Assembly (NCBI GenBank): GCA_964244295.1
Contig: CAXTIG010000029.1
Span: 1 to 64,000 of the forward strand
DNA from: JAJAZB01 sp964244295
Lineage (GTDB): Bacteria > Bacteroidota > Bacteroidia > Cytophagales > Spirosomataceae
DNA: 64,000 nucleotides
Direction of reading: 5' to 3'
Shown: positions 27,901 to 35,290 of the stretch, in pieces
How positions within the stretch are numbered: the stretch's first letter is position 1
How the letters are laid out: each line of letters starts with the position of its first letter
Translations under genes and position numbers: made by a program
Notes under the pieces: model-generated
Database searches by the model: none
What the model was told of the DNA's origin: nothing
Seen by the model: only the letters and a program-made list of their open reading frames with translations

Positions 27901-28152
27901 ACGGCACCGCGCTGGGTACCTTTCAGCAGCACGTTCACGCCCGGTACGGGGGCACTGCTTTCGTCTACGACCCGCCCGGAGATGGTCCGAATCCACGGCT
28001 TTTACTTCCAACGGCTTGGTAGCGCGGGCCGGGGAACCGGTCAGCACGGGTGTTTCGGTGGCGTAGGCCAGGCCAACGCTGAGTAAAACGGGCGTCATGG
28101 CGAGCCGGGCCATCCTGCCCAACCTGCGTGGTAAGGGTAAGAGGTTTTCCAT
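24933..28152 (-). pseudogene. SusC/RagA family TonB-linked outer membrane protein, single-base frameshift near the N-terminus
   Basis: The first 54 codons (from ATG 28152: signal peptide MARLAMTPVLLSVGLAYA, to VKAVD) and the rest are in different frames. Removing one A of the AA pair at 27990-27991 (plus strand) restores the continuous reading VKAVD-RTISGRVVDESSAPV, a perfect CarboxypepD_reg-like domain entry. Downstream everything is intact: GYGTTRKSDLTGSVGVV, the plug with PLYVVDGVMLPQGTQ and IYGARGANGVILVTTRKGK, and a full barrel to the C-terminal KPTTYMVGIQVGF. Full length would be about 1072 aa. It has no STN domain, unlike the SusC at 4909. A true mutation, a phase-variable site or a sequencing error cannot be told apart here. 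Confidence 0.85.
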
Positions 28153-28616
28153 AGGTGTTTTGCCGTTGAAACGGCGGTTTCGGTTTAGGTGATACTAACG
28201 GAAGCGGTCTGGAGGTTCGGCAGTGGATTTAATTCGTGGGTAGGCGTTGTCCAAAGATTTCACGCTCCCGATCGACTTCCGATAATTACGCCGGAAAGAA
28301 ACCGTTTTTTCTTCTGAAAAGCCAATTCAATACTAAGTGATTTATATTTTTGGCTAACCTTTGTGCGTATACGAAGGCTGAATTCAAGTCATTTCTACTT
28401 TATTTCCAAATCATTTTTAACTGTTTTTCAACTCATTTCCACCGCATTTCCTACTCCAGGGATTTTTTATGACCGCCGCTTCCCCAGCAAGTAGCCTCGA
28501 AAAACCGGGTAGACCGGGCGAGCATTGTCCCAAATTTTACTAATCCAGCCCAACTCCAGCCGGAAACTACTACTTTAGGCCGAATTTTTCCGCAAACCAC
28601 TTTTCCACTAAACCGC
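28153..28616. promoter_or_regulatory. Divergent intergenic region between SusC and GMC copy 2
   Basis: About 460 bases, clearly more AT-rich than its surroundings from 28290 to 28440. It contains a short palindrome GCCGTTGAAACGGC (28163-28176) near the SusC start, and on the plus strand TATTTTTG (28345-28352), an exact TAnnTTTG match, plus AACCTTTGTG just after it. No TTG is seen at the right -33 distance and the element is 265 bases from the GMC start, so promoter assignment is weak. No gene is seen. Confidence 0.4.
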
Positions 28617-30368
28617 ATGAAAGACGCGCCCATTCCCAAAGCCGCTCCCGTGTACGACGTGGCCATCGTCGGCTCCGGCGCGGGCGGCGGCATGGCGGCT
28701 TACCAGCTTACCAAAGCCGGGGCCAAAGTAGTCCTGCTCGAAGCCGGGGGGTATTTCGACCCCAAAGACCCCAAGTACATCACCCAGTTGAAGTGGCCCT
28801 ACGAATCGCCCCGGCGCGGGGCGGGTACGACCCGGGCCTTCGGCGATTTCGACGCCGCCTGGGGCGGTTGGGACATCGACGGCGAGCCGTATTCGGCCAA
28901 ACCGGGCACCGAATTTTTCTGGTTTCGTTCGCGGATGCTCGGCGGACGTACCAACCACTGGGGCCGGATTTCGATGCGCTTCGGGCCGGACGACTTCCGC
29001 CGCGCCAGCCTGACCGGCATCGGCGACGACTGGCCCATCACCTACGACGACGTGGCGCCGTACTACGATAAAGTGGACCGGCTCATCGGCGTGTTTGGCT
29101 CAAAAGAGGGCATGCGCAACGAACCCGATGGCATTTTTCTGCCGCCGCCCAAGCCGCGCCTGCACGAATTGATGATCAAGAAAGCGGGGAAAAATCTGCA
29201 AATTCCGGTGATTCCTTCCCGGCTTTCCATCCTGACTAAATCCCTTCCCAACAATACCGATCGCGGCGCTTGTTTTTACTGCAACCAATGCGGGCGGGCC
29301 TGCCAGGTGTACGCCGACTTTTCGTCGTCGTCGGTGCTGTGCATTCCGGCCATGAAAACGGGTAACCTCACGCTCATCAACGGCGCGATGGCCCGCGAAG
29401 TGCTCACCGACCCGCAAACCGGACTGGCCAACGGCGTGAGCTACGTGGATACCCAAACGATGCAGGAAAAAACGGTGAAGGCCAAAATTGTAGTGCTGGC
29501 GGCGAGCACCTGCGAGTCGTCGCGGTTGCTGTTGAACTCCAAATCGAGCCGCTTTCCCACCGGACTGGCCAACGCCAGCGGGGTGGTTGGCAAGTACCTC
29601 AACGACTCCACCGGAGCCAGCCGCAGCGGCTTTATTCCCGCTCTGATGGATCGCAAGCGGTACAACGAAGACGGCGTCGGCGGCATGCACGTGTTTACGC
29701 CCTGGTGGCTCGACAACACCAAGCTCGACTTCCCGCGCGGCTACCACATCGAATACGGCGGCGGCATGGGGATGCCCGGTTACGGGTTTGGTTTTGGGAT
29801 GGAAAACATGAATGGTAAGTACCCCACCCGCGACGGCTCCATGAAAGCCGCCGGCGGCTACGGCGCGGGCCTGAAAGACGACTACCGGCGTTTTTACGGG
29901 GCTTACGTGGGCATGGCCGGGCGCGGGGAGCCGATTCCACTGGAAAGCAATTACTGCGAAATCGACCCCAACGCGGTAGACAAGTACGGCATCCCGACGC
30001 TGCGCTTTCACTACAAATGGGGCGAGGCCGAAATCAAGCAGGCCAAGCACATGCAGGACACCTTCGAACAACTCATCACCGAAATGGGCGGGGTGCCGAT
30101 GGGCAACAAACCCGGCCCGGAAAACAACTACGGCCTCGAAGCCCCCGGCAAGATCATCCACGAAGTGGGCACGGTACGCATGGGCAACGATCCGAAAAAA
30201 TCGGCCCTCAACGCCTTCATGCAAGGCCACGACGTGAAAAACCTGTTCGTGGTGGATGCCGCGCCCTTCGTCAGCCAGGGCGATAAAAACGTCACCTGGA
30301 CCATCCTGGCCATGTCGTGGCGCACCTCGGATTTTATCATCGATGAGGTGAAGAAGAAGAATATTTAA
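28617..30368 (+). CDS. GMC-type FAD dehydrogenase with CX5CX3C motif, copy 2
   Basis: 583-aa paralogue of the gene at 21314, same length, with FAD motif VAIVGSGAGGGMAAYQLT, LGGRTNHWGRISMRFGPDD and C-terminal IIHEVGTVRMGNDPKKSA. CFYCNQCGRAC keeps the CX5CX3C spacing for a predicted [3Fe-4S] cluster. No signal peptide. The next gene encodes a Tat-signal gluconate 2-dehydrogenase subunit-3 homologue, the usual hitch-hiker partner of such catalytic subunits, so the pair would act in the periplasm, passing electrons to a cytochrome. The divergent SusC/SusD pair may import the substrate. Glucoside 3-dehydrogenase activity is a reasonable inference, not shown. Confidence 0.9.
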   Translation: MKDAPIPKAAPVYDVAIVGSGAGGGMAAYQLTKAGAKVVLLEAGGYFDPKDPKYITQLKWPYESPRRGAGTTRAFGDFDAAWGGWDIDGEPYSAKPGTEFFWFRSRMLGGRTNHWGRISMRFGPDDFRRASLTGIGDDWPITYDDVAPYYDKVDRLIGVFGSKEGMRNEPDGIFLPPPKPRLHELMIKKAGKNLQIPVIPSRLSILTKSLPNNTDRGACFYCNQCGRACQVYADFSSSSVLCIPAMKTGNLTLINGAMAREVLTDPQTGLANGVSYVDTQTMQEKTVKAKIVVLAASTCESSRLLLNSKSSRFPTGLANASGVVGKYLNDSTGASRSGFIPALMDRKRYNEDGVGGMHVFTPWWLDNTKLDFPRGYHIEYGGGMGMPGYGFGFGMENMNGKYPTRDGSMKAAGGYGAGLKDDYRRFYGAYVGMAGRGEPIPLESNYCEIDPNAVDKYGIPTLRFHYKWGEAEIKQAKHMQDTFEQLITEMGGVPMGNKPGPENNYGLEAPGKIIHEVGTVRMGNDPKKSALNAFMQGHDVKNLFVVDAAPFVSQGDKNVTWTILAMSWRTSDFIIDEVKKKNI

Positions 30369-30383
30369 ACCCAACCCGCTTGC

Positions 30384-30508
30384 GCTGTCATCCTGAGCGA
30401 AGCGAGGGATCTCGTTGGCCGGTCGGATACTCTCTGAAACTCCAGCGGTAGCCAACAGCCAACTATCCGGTAGGCCAACGAGACCCTTCGCTTTGCTCAG
30501 GATGACAA
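30384..30508. repeat. Long palindrome (copy E of the GTCATCC family)
   Basis: Imperfect arms 30384-30420 (GCTGTCATCCTGAGCGAAGC...) and 30473-30507. It sits between the GMC dehydrogenase and its subunit-3 partner inside what should be one operon, so it is transcribed as a large hairpin. Confidence 0.8.
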
Positions 30509-30529
30509 GGCGAGAAAACCATCGAAACC

Positions 30530-31144
30530 ATGAAACGCAGAGATTCCCTCAAGGCCCTCACCCTCGGTTCGCTGGGCATGGCCGTCAATCCGGTGGAGGC
30601 CGCCGTGCCTGCCCCGCCCGTGGTTCCCATCAAAGTACCCGGCGGTCGCCAGAAATTCGAGGCCGAACGCGACGCCCGGCTGATGGCCGAGACGTTTTTT
30701 ACGCCCCACGAATTGAAAACCGTGACGGTGCTGTGTGACATCATCATTCCCGCCGATGCCAAGTCGGGCAGTGCCTCGCAGGCGGGCGTCCCGGCTTTCA
30801 TCGAGTTTACGATGAAGGACCAACCCCGTAACCAAACTCCCATGCGCGGCGGCATCCGCTGGCTTGATAACCAGTGCGTGAAGCGCTTCGGCAAATCCTT
30901 CGTGGAAGGCACGAAGGCCCAGCAACTCGAAATGGTGGACGAAATCGCCTACCCCGGCAAGGCTAAACCCGAAATGAGCCAGGGCGTAGCGTTTTTCAAC
31001 CAGATGCGCAACCTCACGGCCACGGGGTTTTTTACCTCAAAAATCGGCATCGCCGACTTGGGCTACCTGGGCAACACGCCCAACAACTGGGAGGGCGTGC
31101 CCGCCGACGTGCTGGCGAGGTATGGATTGAGTTACGAAAGTTGA
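30530..31144 (+). CDS. Gluconate 2-dehydrogenase subunit 3 family protein
   Basis: 204-aa small subunit with a Tat-type signal (MKRRDSLKALTLGSLGMAVN) and the family's conserved run ELKTVTVLCDIIIPADAKSGSA followed by AGVPAFIEFTMKD and GIRWLDNQCVKRFGKSFVEG. In related FAD sugar dehydrogenases this subunit chaperones the leaderless catalytic subunit through the Tat pathway and keeps it periplasmic. The preceding GMC gene is the evident partner; it might also serve the second GMC copy, which has no small subunit nearby. Confidence 0.9.
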   Translation: MKRRDSLKALTLGSLGMAVNPVEAAVPAPPVVPIKVPGGRQKFEAERDARLMAETFFTPHELKTVTVLCDIIIPADAKSGSASQAGVPAFIEFTMKDQPRNQTPMRGGIRWLDNQCVKRFGKSFVEGTKAQQLEMVDEIAYPGKAKPEMSQGVAFFNQMRNLTATGFFTSKIGIADLGYLGNTPNNWEGVPADVLARYGLSYES

Positions 31145-31187
31145 GAACCCGCTGACAGGGGCTAGCGCCCGCTGTCCGGGTTGCGAA

Positions 31188-31220
31188 AAAGGCCGGACTT
31201 CCCGCAGAAGTCCGGCCTTT
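31188..31220. terminator. Bidirectional terminator
   Basis: 13-bp perfect stem AAAGGCCGGACTT (31188-31200) / AAGTCCGGCCTTT (31208-31220), 7-nt loop, with A-tract before and T-tract in the stem end. It lies between convergent genes and can serve both strands. Confidence 0.85.
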
Positions 31221-31241
31221 GGTTTGAAAAACGAAGGTCGT

Positions 31242-31637
31242 TTACGCCTCTGCTTCCACGCACTCCTCGTGGTTGTGATGGTGCGTCCGGATGTTGATGA
31301 GGTGCGTCACGACCAGCCCCAGCGAGGCGGCGTAGCCGATATACTCGAACGTTTCGGAAACCTCTTCGAGCAACAAACACGCCGTAAACAGCACCAGGAA
31401 ACTCCAGAGCGCCCTTTTAATTACCACCGAATGGGCGTGCTTGGTCGCGTGGTACACGGCGAAAATATTGACGACGATGAATACGTAATCCAGGCTCAGG
31501 TAGCCCACCTTCAGGCTTTCGTGGGCGAAGTTGACCGTCAGCAGCAGGATTGGTGTGGCCAGGCAGTGAATGATGCAAAGCAGCGAACCAGTGATGCCGA
31601 TGTAGTCGGCTTTAGACGTGAGCGTGGTCGATTTCAT
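31242..31637 (-). CDS. MerC domain-containing membrane protein
   Basis: 131-aa inner-membrane protein with four predicted helices. The MerC hallmark is SLLCIIHCLATPILLL (Cys21, His24, Cys25), and the tail RTHHHNHEECVEA is rich in metal-ligand residues. MerC proteins were named for mercury uptake, but stand-alone copies in Bacteroidota are usually not next to mer genes and probably handle another metal. The ATG at 31637 begins the family alignment; the longer in-frame start at 31715 adds an unlikely tail. A 21-bp near-palindrome (31645-31665) overlaps its -7 element, indicating repression. It is divergent from an ABC transporter pair. Confidence 0.85.
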   Translation of the reverse strand: MKSTTLTSKADYIGITGSLLCIIHCLATPILLLTVNFAHESLKVGYLSLDYVFIVVNIFAVYHATKHAHSVVIKRALWSFLVLFTACLLLEEVSETFEYIGYAASLGLVVTHLINIRTHHHNHEECVEAEA

Positions 31638-31644
31638 GAAATCC

Positions 31645-31665
31645 GTTAGCAACTGAGTTGCAAAC
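31645..31665. promoter_or_regulatory. Candidate metalloregulator operator 1
   Basis: GTTAGCAACTGAGTTGCAAAC is palindromic about 31655 with a single mismatched pair (31648/31662). Core: GCAA-N5-TTGC. It overlaps the first five bases of the merC-like gene's -7 element (31661-31668). Fur-family sites have this size and symmetry; the regulator itself is not in the window. Confidence 0.55.
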
Positions 31666-31668
31666 TTA
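31661..31668 (-). promoter_or_regulatory. -7 element of the MerC-like gene
   Basis: Minus-strand TAAGTTTG, an exact TAnnTTTG match, 24 bases before the ATG at 31637. No good -33 TTG is seen. It is partly covered by the operator-like palindrome. Confidence 0.45.
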
Positions 31669-31708
31669 GTTCCTTGTTTGAAACCGTCTTTCCCTTCTCC
31701 CGCTTTTT

Positions 31709-31742
31709 TTTGCAAAACTGTTGCAGGGCTTGGCTACTTTTG
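31709..31742 (+). promoter_or_regulatory. Promoter of the ABC transporter genes with embedded operator 2
   Basis: TTTG (31709-31712), 22-nt spacer, TACTTTTG (31735-31742). Within the spacer lies TGCAA-AACTG-TTGCA (31711-31725), matching operator 1 in its GCAA-N5-TTGC core. A protein bound there would block RNA polymerase. Confidence 0.5.
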
Positions 31743-31759
31743 TCTAAAGCTCGGAAGAA

Positions 31760-31788
31760 ACCGTATCGGTTTTTTTAATCGATACGGT
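31760..31788 (+). promoter_or_regulatory. 5' UTR hairpin upstream of the ABC ATPase
   Basis: ACCGTATCG (31760-31768) pairs with CGATACGGT (31780-31788) around an 11-nt T-rich loop, between the promoter and the ATG at 31822. It could stabilise the mRNA or attenuate it; there is no T-run after the right arm. Confidence 0.4.
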
Positions 31789-31821
31789 CTTGGCACGGCG
31801 GGCAACAACCTTCGTACTGGC

Positions 31822-32448
31822 ATGATTGAAACCCGCAACCTCACGTTTTCTTACACGTCCCAAAAAGGGTTTACCTTTCCCGATCTTCAGTGCGCCGACG
31901 ACGATACCTTGCTCATTCTGGGCCGTTCGGGGCGGGGTAAAACCACGCTGCTCCACCTGCTGGCTTTATTGCTCCAACCGAAAAGCGGCCAAGTGATCAT
32001 CAACGGCACCGACCTGAGCCGGATGACGGTTCCCGCCACGGTAGCCTTTCGGGCGCAGAACGTCGGGATTGTGTACCAGCGGCCCCATTTTGTCCATTCG
32101 TTGAGCGTGCTGGACAACCTGGTTCTCGCCAACTACCTCGCCGGGCTGAAGCCCGACGCTACCCGCGCCCGCCACCTGGCCGAGCGATTGGGTTTCTCCG
32201 AACATTTAGCGAAAAAAACGACCGCCCTCAGCCTCGGCGAACAGCAGCGGGTGGGCATTGCCCGCGCCCTGATGAACCGCGCCCGCGTGTTGCTGGCCGA
32301 CGAACCCACCTCCAACCTCGACGACGACAACTGCGATCGGGTCGTGGACTTGCTCACCCAGCAGGCCCACCAAGCGCAGGCCAGCCTGGTCATCGTCACC
32401 CACGACCAACGGCTAAAGGACCGGGTGAAAAAGCAGATTAGCATTTAA
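31822..32448 (+). CDS. ABC transporter ATP-binding protein
   Basis: 208-aa ATPase. Walker A is GRSGRGKTT (residues 34-42), the Q-loop YQRPHFVHSLSVLDNL, signature LSLGEQQRVGIARAL, Walker B VLLADEPTSNLD and switch histidine VTHDQ are all intact. The LolD/MacB-type fold fits its partner, the FtsX-like permease at 32607. The ATG at 31822 starts the canonical N-terminus (MIETRNLTFSY); a longer frame start at 31678 would overlap the promoter. Divergent from the MerC-like gene with matching operator-like sites, so it is probably metal-regulated. Confidence 0.92.
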   Translation: MIETRNLTFSYTSQKGFTFPDLQCADDDTLLILGRSGRGKTTLLHLLALLLQPKSGQVIINGTDLSRMTVPATVAFRAQNVGIVYQRPHFVHSLSVLDNLVLANYLAGLKPDATRARHLAERLGFSEHLAKKTTALSLGEQQRVGIARALMNRARVLLADEPTSNLDDDNCDRVVDLLTQQAHQAQASLVIVTHDQRLKDRVKKQISI

Positions 32449-32456
32449 CCCCCACG

Positions 32457-32593
32457 CTGTCATCCTGAGCGCTGCCCGCAATGGAACTGGAAGGACCTCG
32501 TTGGACTGCCGAGACTGGCGGTTAACTGCCGCTGGGTCACTGGCCAATTGTTCGGAGGGCCAACGAGGTCCCTCACTACGCTCGGGATGACAG
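32457..32593. repeat. Degenerate long palindrome (copy F of the GTCATCC family)
   Basis: Imperfect arms starting CTGTCATCCTGAGCGCTGCC and ending CTCGGGATGACAG, inserted between the ATPase and permease genes of one transporter. The left arm carries an extra stretch (about 32472-32490) not seen in other copies. Confidence 0.75.
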
Positions 32594-32606
32594 GAATTTT
32601 TACAAA

Positions 32607-33866
32607 ATGAACCTCTTCCGTATTTCCTGGGCCAACCTCCGCGACCGGAGCCTGAGCAGTTTCCTGAGCGGGCTGCTGATGGCGCTGGGCGTGACGATCA
32701 TTTCGCTGCTGCTGATTCTGAACCAGCAACTCAGCGAACAATTCACGAAAAACGTGCGCGGCGTGGACCTCGTGATCGGAGCCAAAGGCAGCCCATTGCA
32801 ACTGATTTTGGCCAGCATTTACCAGATCGATGCGCCCACGGGCAACATTCCGCTGGCCGAAGCCAACCGACTGACCCGCAGCCCGCTCATTAAATCGGCC
32901 ATTCCGTTGGCGCTGGGCGACAACTACAAGGGCTATCGCATCGTGGGCACCAACGCGAAGTACCTCGACCAGTACGAGGCGAAGGTGAGCGAAGGGCGCC
33001 TTTTCAGCCAGGCCCTGGACGTGGTAGTCGGGGAGAAAGTGGCCCGGCTCACGGGCCTGAAACTGGGCGACGAATTCGCCGGGTCGCACGGGCTGACGGC
33101 GGGCGAAGGCGAAGAGCACAACCAATTTAAATACAAGGTGGTGGGCCTGCTGGCTCCGAGCAATTCGGTGGCTGACCAATTGATTCTGACACCCGTGGAA
33201 AGTGTCTGGAAAATTCACGAAGCAGAAGAAGGTGCCCCCCGCCCCGCCCGCAACCCGATGATGCCGATGATGGCCGCCCCGGAACCAGAAACTGCCGACT
33301 CGGCCAAGACCGACGATCCCAGCCAGGAAGTCACCGCCCTGCTGGTGAAGGTTCGCAGCCCGCTGGCCAAACTGACTTTGCCCCGCGCCATCAACGACAA
33401 CTCCAAACTGATGGCCGCCTCGCCCGCCATCGAAATCAACCGCCTCTTCACGCTGCTGGGTTTCGGCATCGATACGTTGCAGTACATTGCCCTGGCGATC
33501 ATCATCATTTCGGGCATCAGCGTGTTCGTGTCGCTCTACAATTCGCTCAAGGAGCGGCGCTACGAAATGGCCCTGATGCTCTCGATGGGAGCCACACGAG
33601 GAAAGTTGTTCCTGCTGTTGCTGCTCGAAGGGCTGATGATCGCTCTGATCGGCTTCGGGGCGGGCATTTTGCTGAGTCGCCTGGGGTTGTTTTTACTGGG
33701 GCAAAACGTACAGGAAAATTTTCACTACGATCTGACCGCCCTCACGTTGCTACCCGAAGAAGGCCTGTTGCTGCTCGGCACGCTGACCATCGGCCTGCTC
33801 GCCGCCGCCCTGCCTTCCCTGGGCATTTACCGCATCAACATTTCGCAGACGCTGGCGGATGAGTGA
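32607..33866 (+). CDS. FtsX-like ABC transporter permease
   Basis: 419-aa inner-membrane permease of the MacB/FtsX/LolC type. The first helix is LLMALGVTIISLLLILNQ, a large periplasmic MacB-PCD-like domain follows (about 45-280), and three C-terminal helices (LQYIALAIIIISGISVFVSL; LLLLEGLMIALIGFGAGILL; LLLGTLTIGLLAAALPSL). The coupling segment is SLKERRYEMALMLSMGATRG. An inserted Met/Pro-rich loop NPMMPMMAAPEPE (about residue 212) and acidic stretch follow in the periplasmic part and might bind metal. Such systems extract lipoproteins or move substrates by mechanotransmission. With the neighbouring ATPase it makes a full transporter. Confidence 0.9.
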   Translation: MNLFRISWANLRDRSLSSFLSGLLMALGVTIISLLLILNQQLSEQFTKNVRGVDLVIGAKGSPLQLILASIYQIDAPTGNIPLAEANRLTRSPLIKSAIPLALGDNYKGYRIVGTNAKYLDQYEAKVSEGRLFSQALDVVVGEKVARLTGLKLGDEFAGSHGLTAGEGEEHNQFKYKVVGLLAPSNSVADQLILTPVESVWKIHEAEEGAPRPARNPMMPMMAAPEPETADSAKTDDPSQEVTALLVKVRSPLAKLTLPRAINDNSKLMAASPAIEINRLFTLLGFGIDTLQYIALAIIIISGISVFVSLYNSLKERRYEMALMLSMGATRGKLFLLLLLEGLMIALIGFGAGILLSRLGLFLLGQNVQENFHYDLTALTLLPEEGLLLLGTLTIGLLAAALPSLGIYRINISQTLADE

Positions 33867-33942
33867 AAAGCGGAGTGGTGAAATGTGAAGTAGGAAAACC
33901 TCTGATTTTTACTTTACATTTCACCAATTCACCACTCACCAC
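33861..33942. repeat. Low-complexity palindrome (GTGGTGAAATGTGAAGTA type)
   Basis: The left arm around GTGGTGAAATGTGAAGTA and the right arm TACTTTACATTTCACCA...TTCACCAC pair imperfectly. The left arm overlaps the permease stop codon (33864-33866). It belongs structurally with the hairpins at 36055, 49563 and 56893. Confidence 0.65.
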
Positions 33943-34057
33943 TTTCTTTTGCGACCAACCGCGCCTTTTACGCGAACACCCCCGTTGGCTCAACAGAAAC
34001 ACTTCGGTACTTTGCGCCTTCGCAATTCCACTTCGGCTTAACCTCTACCTCAATCGA

Positions 34058-35233
34058 ATGCTTTTTTTTCGTCCCTTCTGGTGTGGACTGCTGCTGATTA
34101 GTCTGACGCTGGCGGGAATCCAGGCCTGCGTCGAACCTTACAACCCCAGCCTGGCCCTCAACGCCGACGTGCTCATCGTCGAAGGCACCCTCACCGATTT
34201 GCCCGAAACCCAGTTCGTCAAACTCAGCCGTTCGCGGGTGTACGGGGCCGGATCGGCCACCACCCCCATCACGGGTGCCCAGGTGGAGGTGCTCATCGGC
34301 GGCAATCAGACCATCGCCCTGCGCGAAACCACCGGGGGTACGTACCTGCTTCCGGGCGATTTCCGGGCGAAGGTGGGTGAACGCTACCAACTGCGCTTTA
34401 AGGTGGGGGGAAAAGCCTACGAATCGTCGGAAGAAACGATGCGTGCCGGGTCGGTCATCGGCAAGGTGTACGACAGTTTCGATGCCCGAGGAATTCCCAA
34501 CGCGGCCAGAGACCGGTTCATTCCCGCCCACCTGGTTTACCTCGACACCCAGGATCCGCCCGGCGAGCGCAATTTTTACCGCTGGAATTGGACCCTCTGG
34601 GAAGCCCAGGCCTGGTGCGCTTCCTGCCAGCAGGGGCGGTTTATCGTCAATAATTCGCTCACCAACGACGGCACCTGCCAAACCGACAACCGCTTGCCCC
34701 GTGACAATTTTTTCGATTACACGTGCGCCACGCGCTGCTGGGATATTTTTCAAAGCTACGACCTGAATTTATTCAGCGATGTTTACTCCAACGGCAACCC
34801 CATCCGGGGGCGACTGGTGGCCAAAATTCCCTACTACCAAATCCAGCCCGCCCTGGTCGAAATCCGGCAGTACGCCCTCACGGCGGGGGCCTATCGCTAC
34901 TTCAAGCTGTTTGAAGACCAAACTCAAAACACCGGGGGCCTGGCCGATACCCCCCCGGCACCGATCGTAGGCAACATCCGCAGTTTGAGCGACGAACAGG
35001 AACCCATTGTGGGTTATTTTTCGGCTTCCGCCGTGTCGTCGGTGCGGTATTGGCTCGACCGCCGCAACGCCAGCGGACCTCCGCTGGGGCTGTTCGAAAC
35101 GTTGTTTGGTCGGCAAGCCGTTCCGGAGCCGACCGCCATTATGCCGCCGCCATTGGGTTTCCGCCCGCCTGCCGCCCGTTGCCTGCCCAGCGACACGCGC
35201 ACACCCGTTCAGCCCCAGGGTTGGCAAAATTGA
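34058..35233 (+). CDS. DUF4249 domain-containing lipoprotein
   Basis: 391-aa lipoprotein: signal LLLISLTLAGIQACVEPYN with the lipid-modified Cys, then the DUF4249 pattern ALNADVLIVEGTLTDLPETQ FVKLSRSR and the beta-sandwich run TGAQVEVLIGGNQTIALRET, then the family's late part with cysteines (AWCASCQQG, DGTCQ, CATRCWDIF). Start ATG 34058 places the signal peptide correctly; a start at 33863 would overlap the permease stop and lacks one. DUF4249 proteins often sit next to TonB-dependent receptors; none is adjacent here. Function unknown. Confidence 0.85.
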   Translation: MLFFRPFWCGLLLISLTLAGIQACVEPYNPSLALNADVLIVEGTLTDLPETQFVKLSRSRVYGAGSATTPITGAQVEVLIGGNQTIALRETTGGTYLLPGDFRAKVGERYQLRFKVGGKAYESSEETMRAGSVIGKVYDSFDARGIPNAARDRFIPAHLVYLDTQDPPGERNFYRWNWTLWEAQAWCASCQQGRFIVNNSLTNDGTCQTDNRLPRDNFFDYTCATRCWDIFQSYDLNLFSDVYSNGNPIRGRLVAKIPYYQIQPALVEIRQYALTAGAYRYFKLFEDQTQNTGGLADTPPAPIVGNIRSLSDEQEPIVGYFSASAVSSVRYWLDRRNASGPPLGLFETLFGRQAVPEPTAIMPPPLGFRPPAARCLPSDTRTPVQPQGWQN

Positions 35234-35271
35234 CCAAAAAAGGCCACGGACGCATCCGTGGCCTTTTTTGG
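35234..35271. terminator. Bidirectional terminator
   Basis: 17-bp perfect stem CCAAAAAAGGCCACGGA (35234-35250) / TCCGTGGCCTTTTTTGG (35255-35271) with a 4-nt loop, between convergent genes. A and T tracts on both sides suit termination on both strands. Confidence 0.9.
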
Positions 35272-35290
35272 TATTGCGTTGGAAACGGTC

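Noticed and set aside
28345..28352. TATTTTTG as the GMC copy 2 promoter
   Set aside because: Matches the -7 consensus but lacks a -33 TTG and lies about 265 bases from the gene, so it was not given as a separate promoter.
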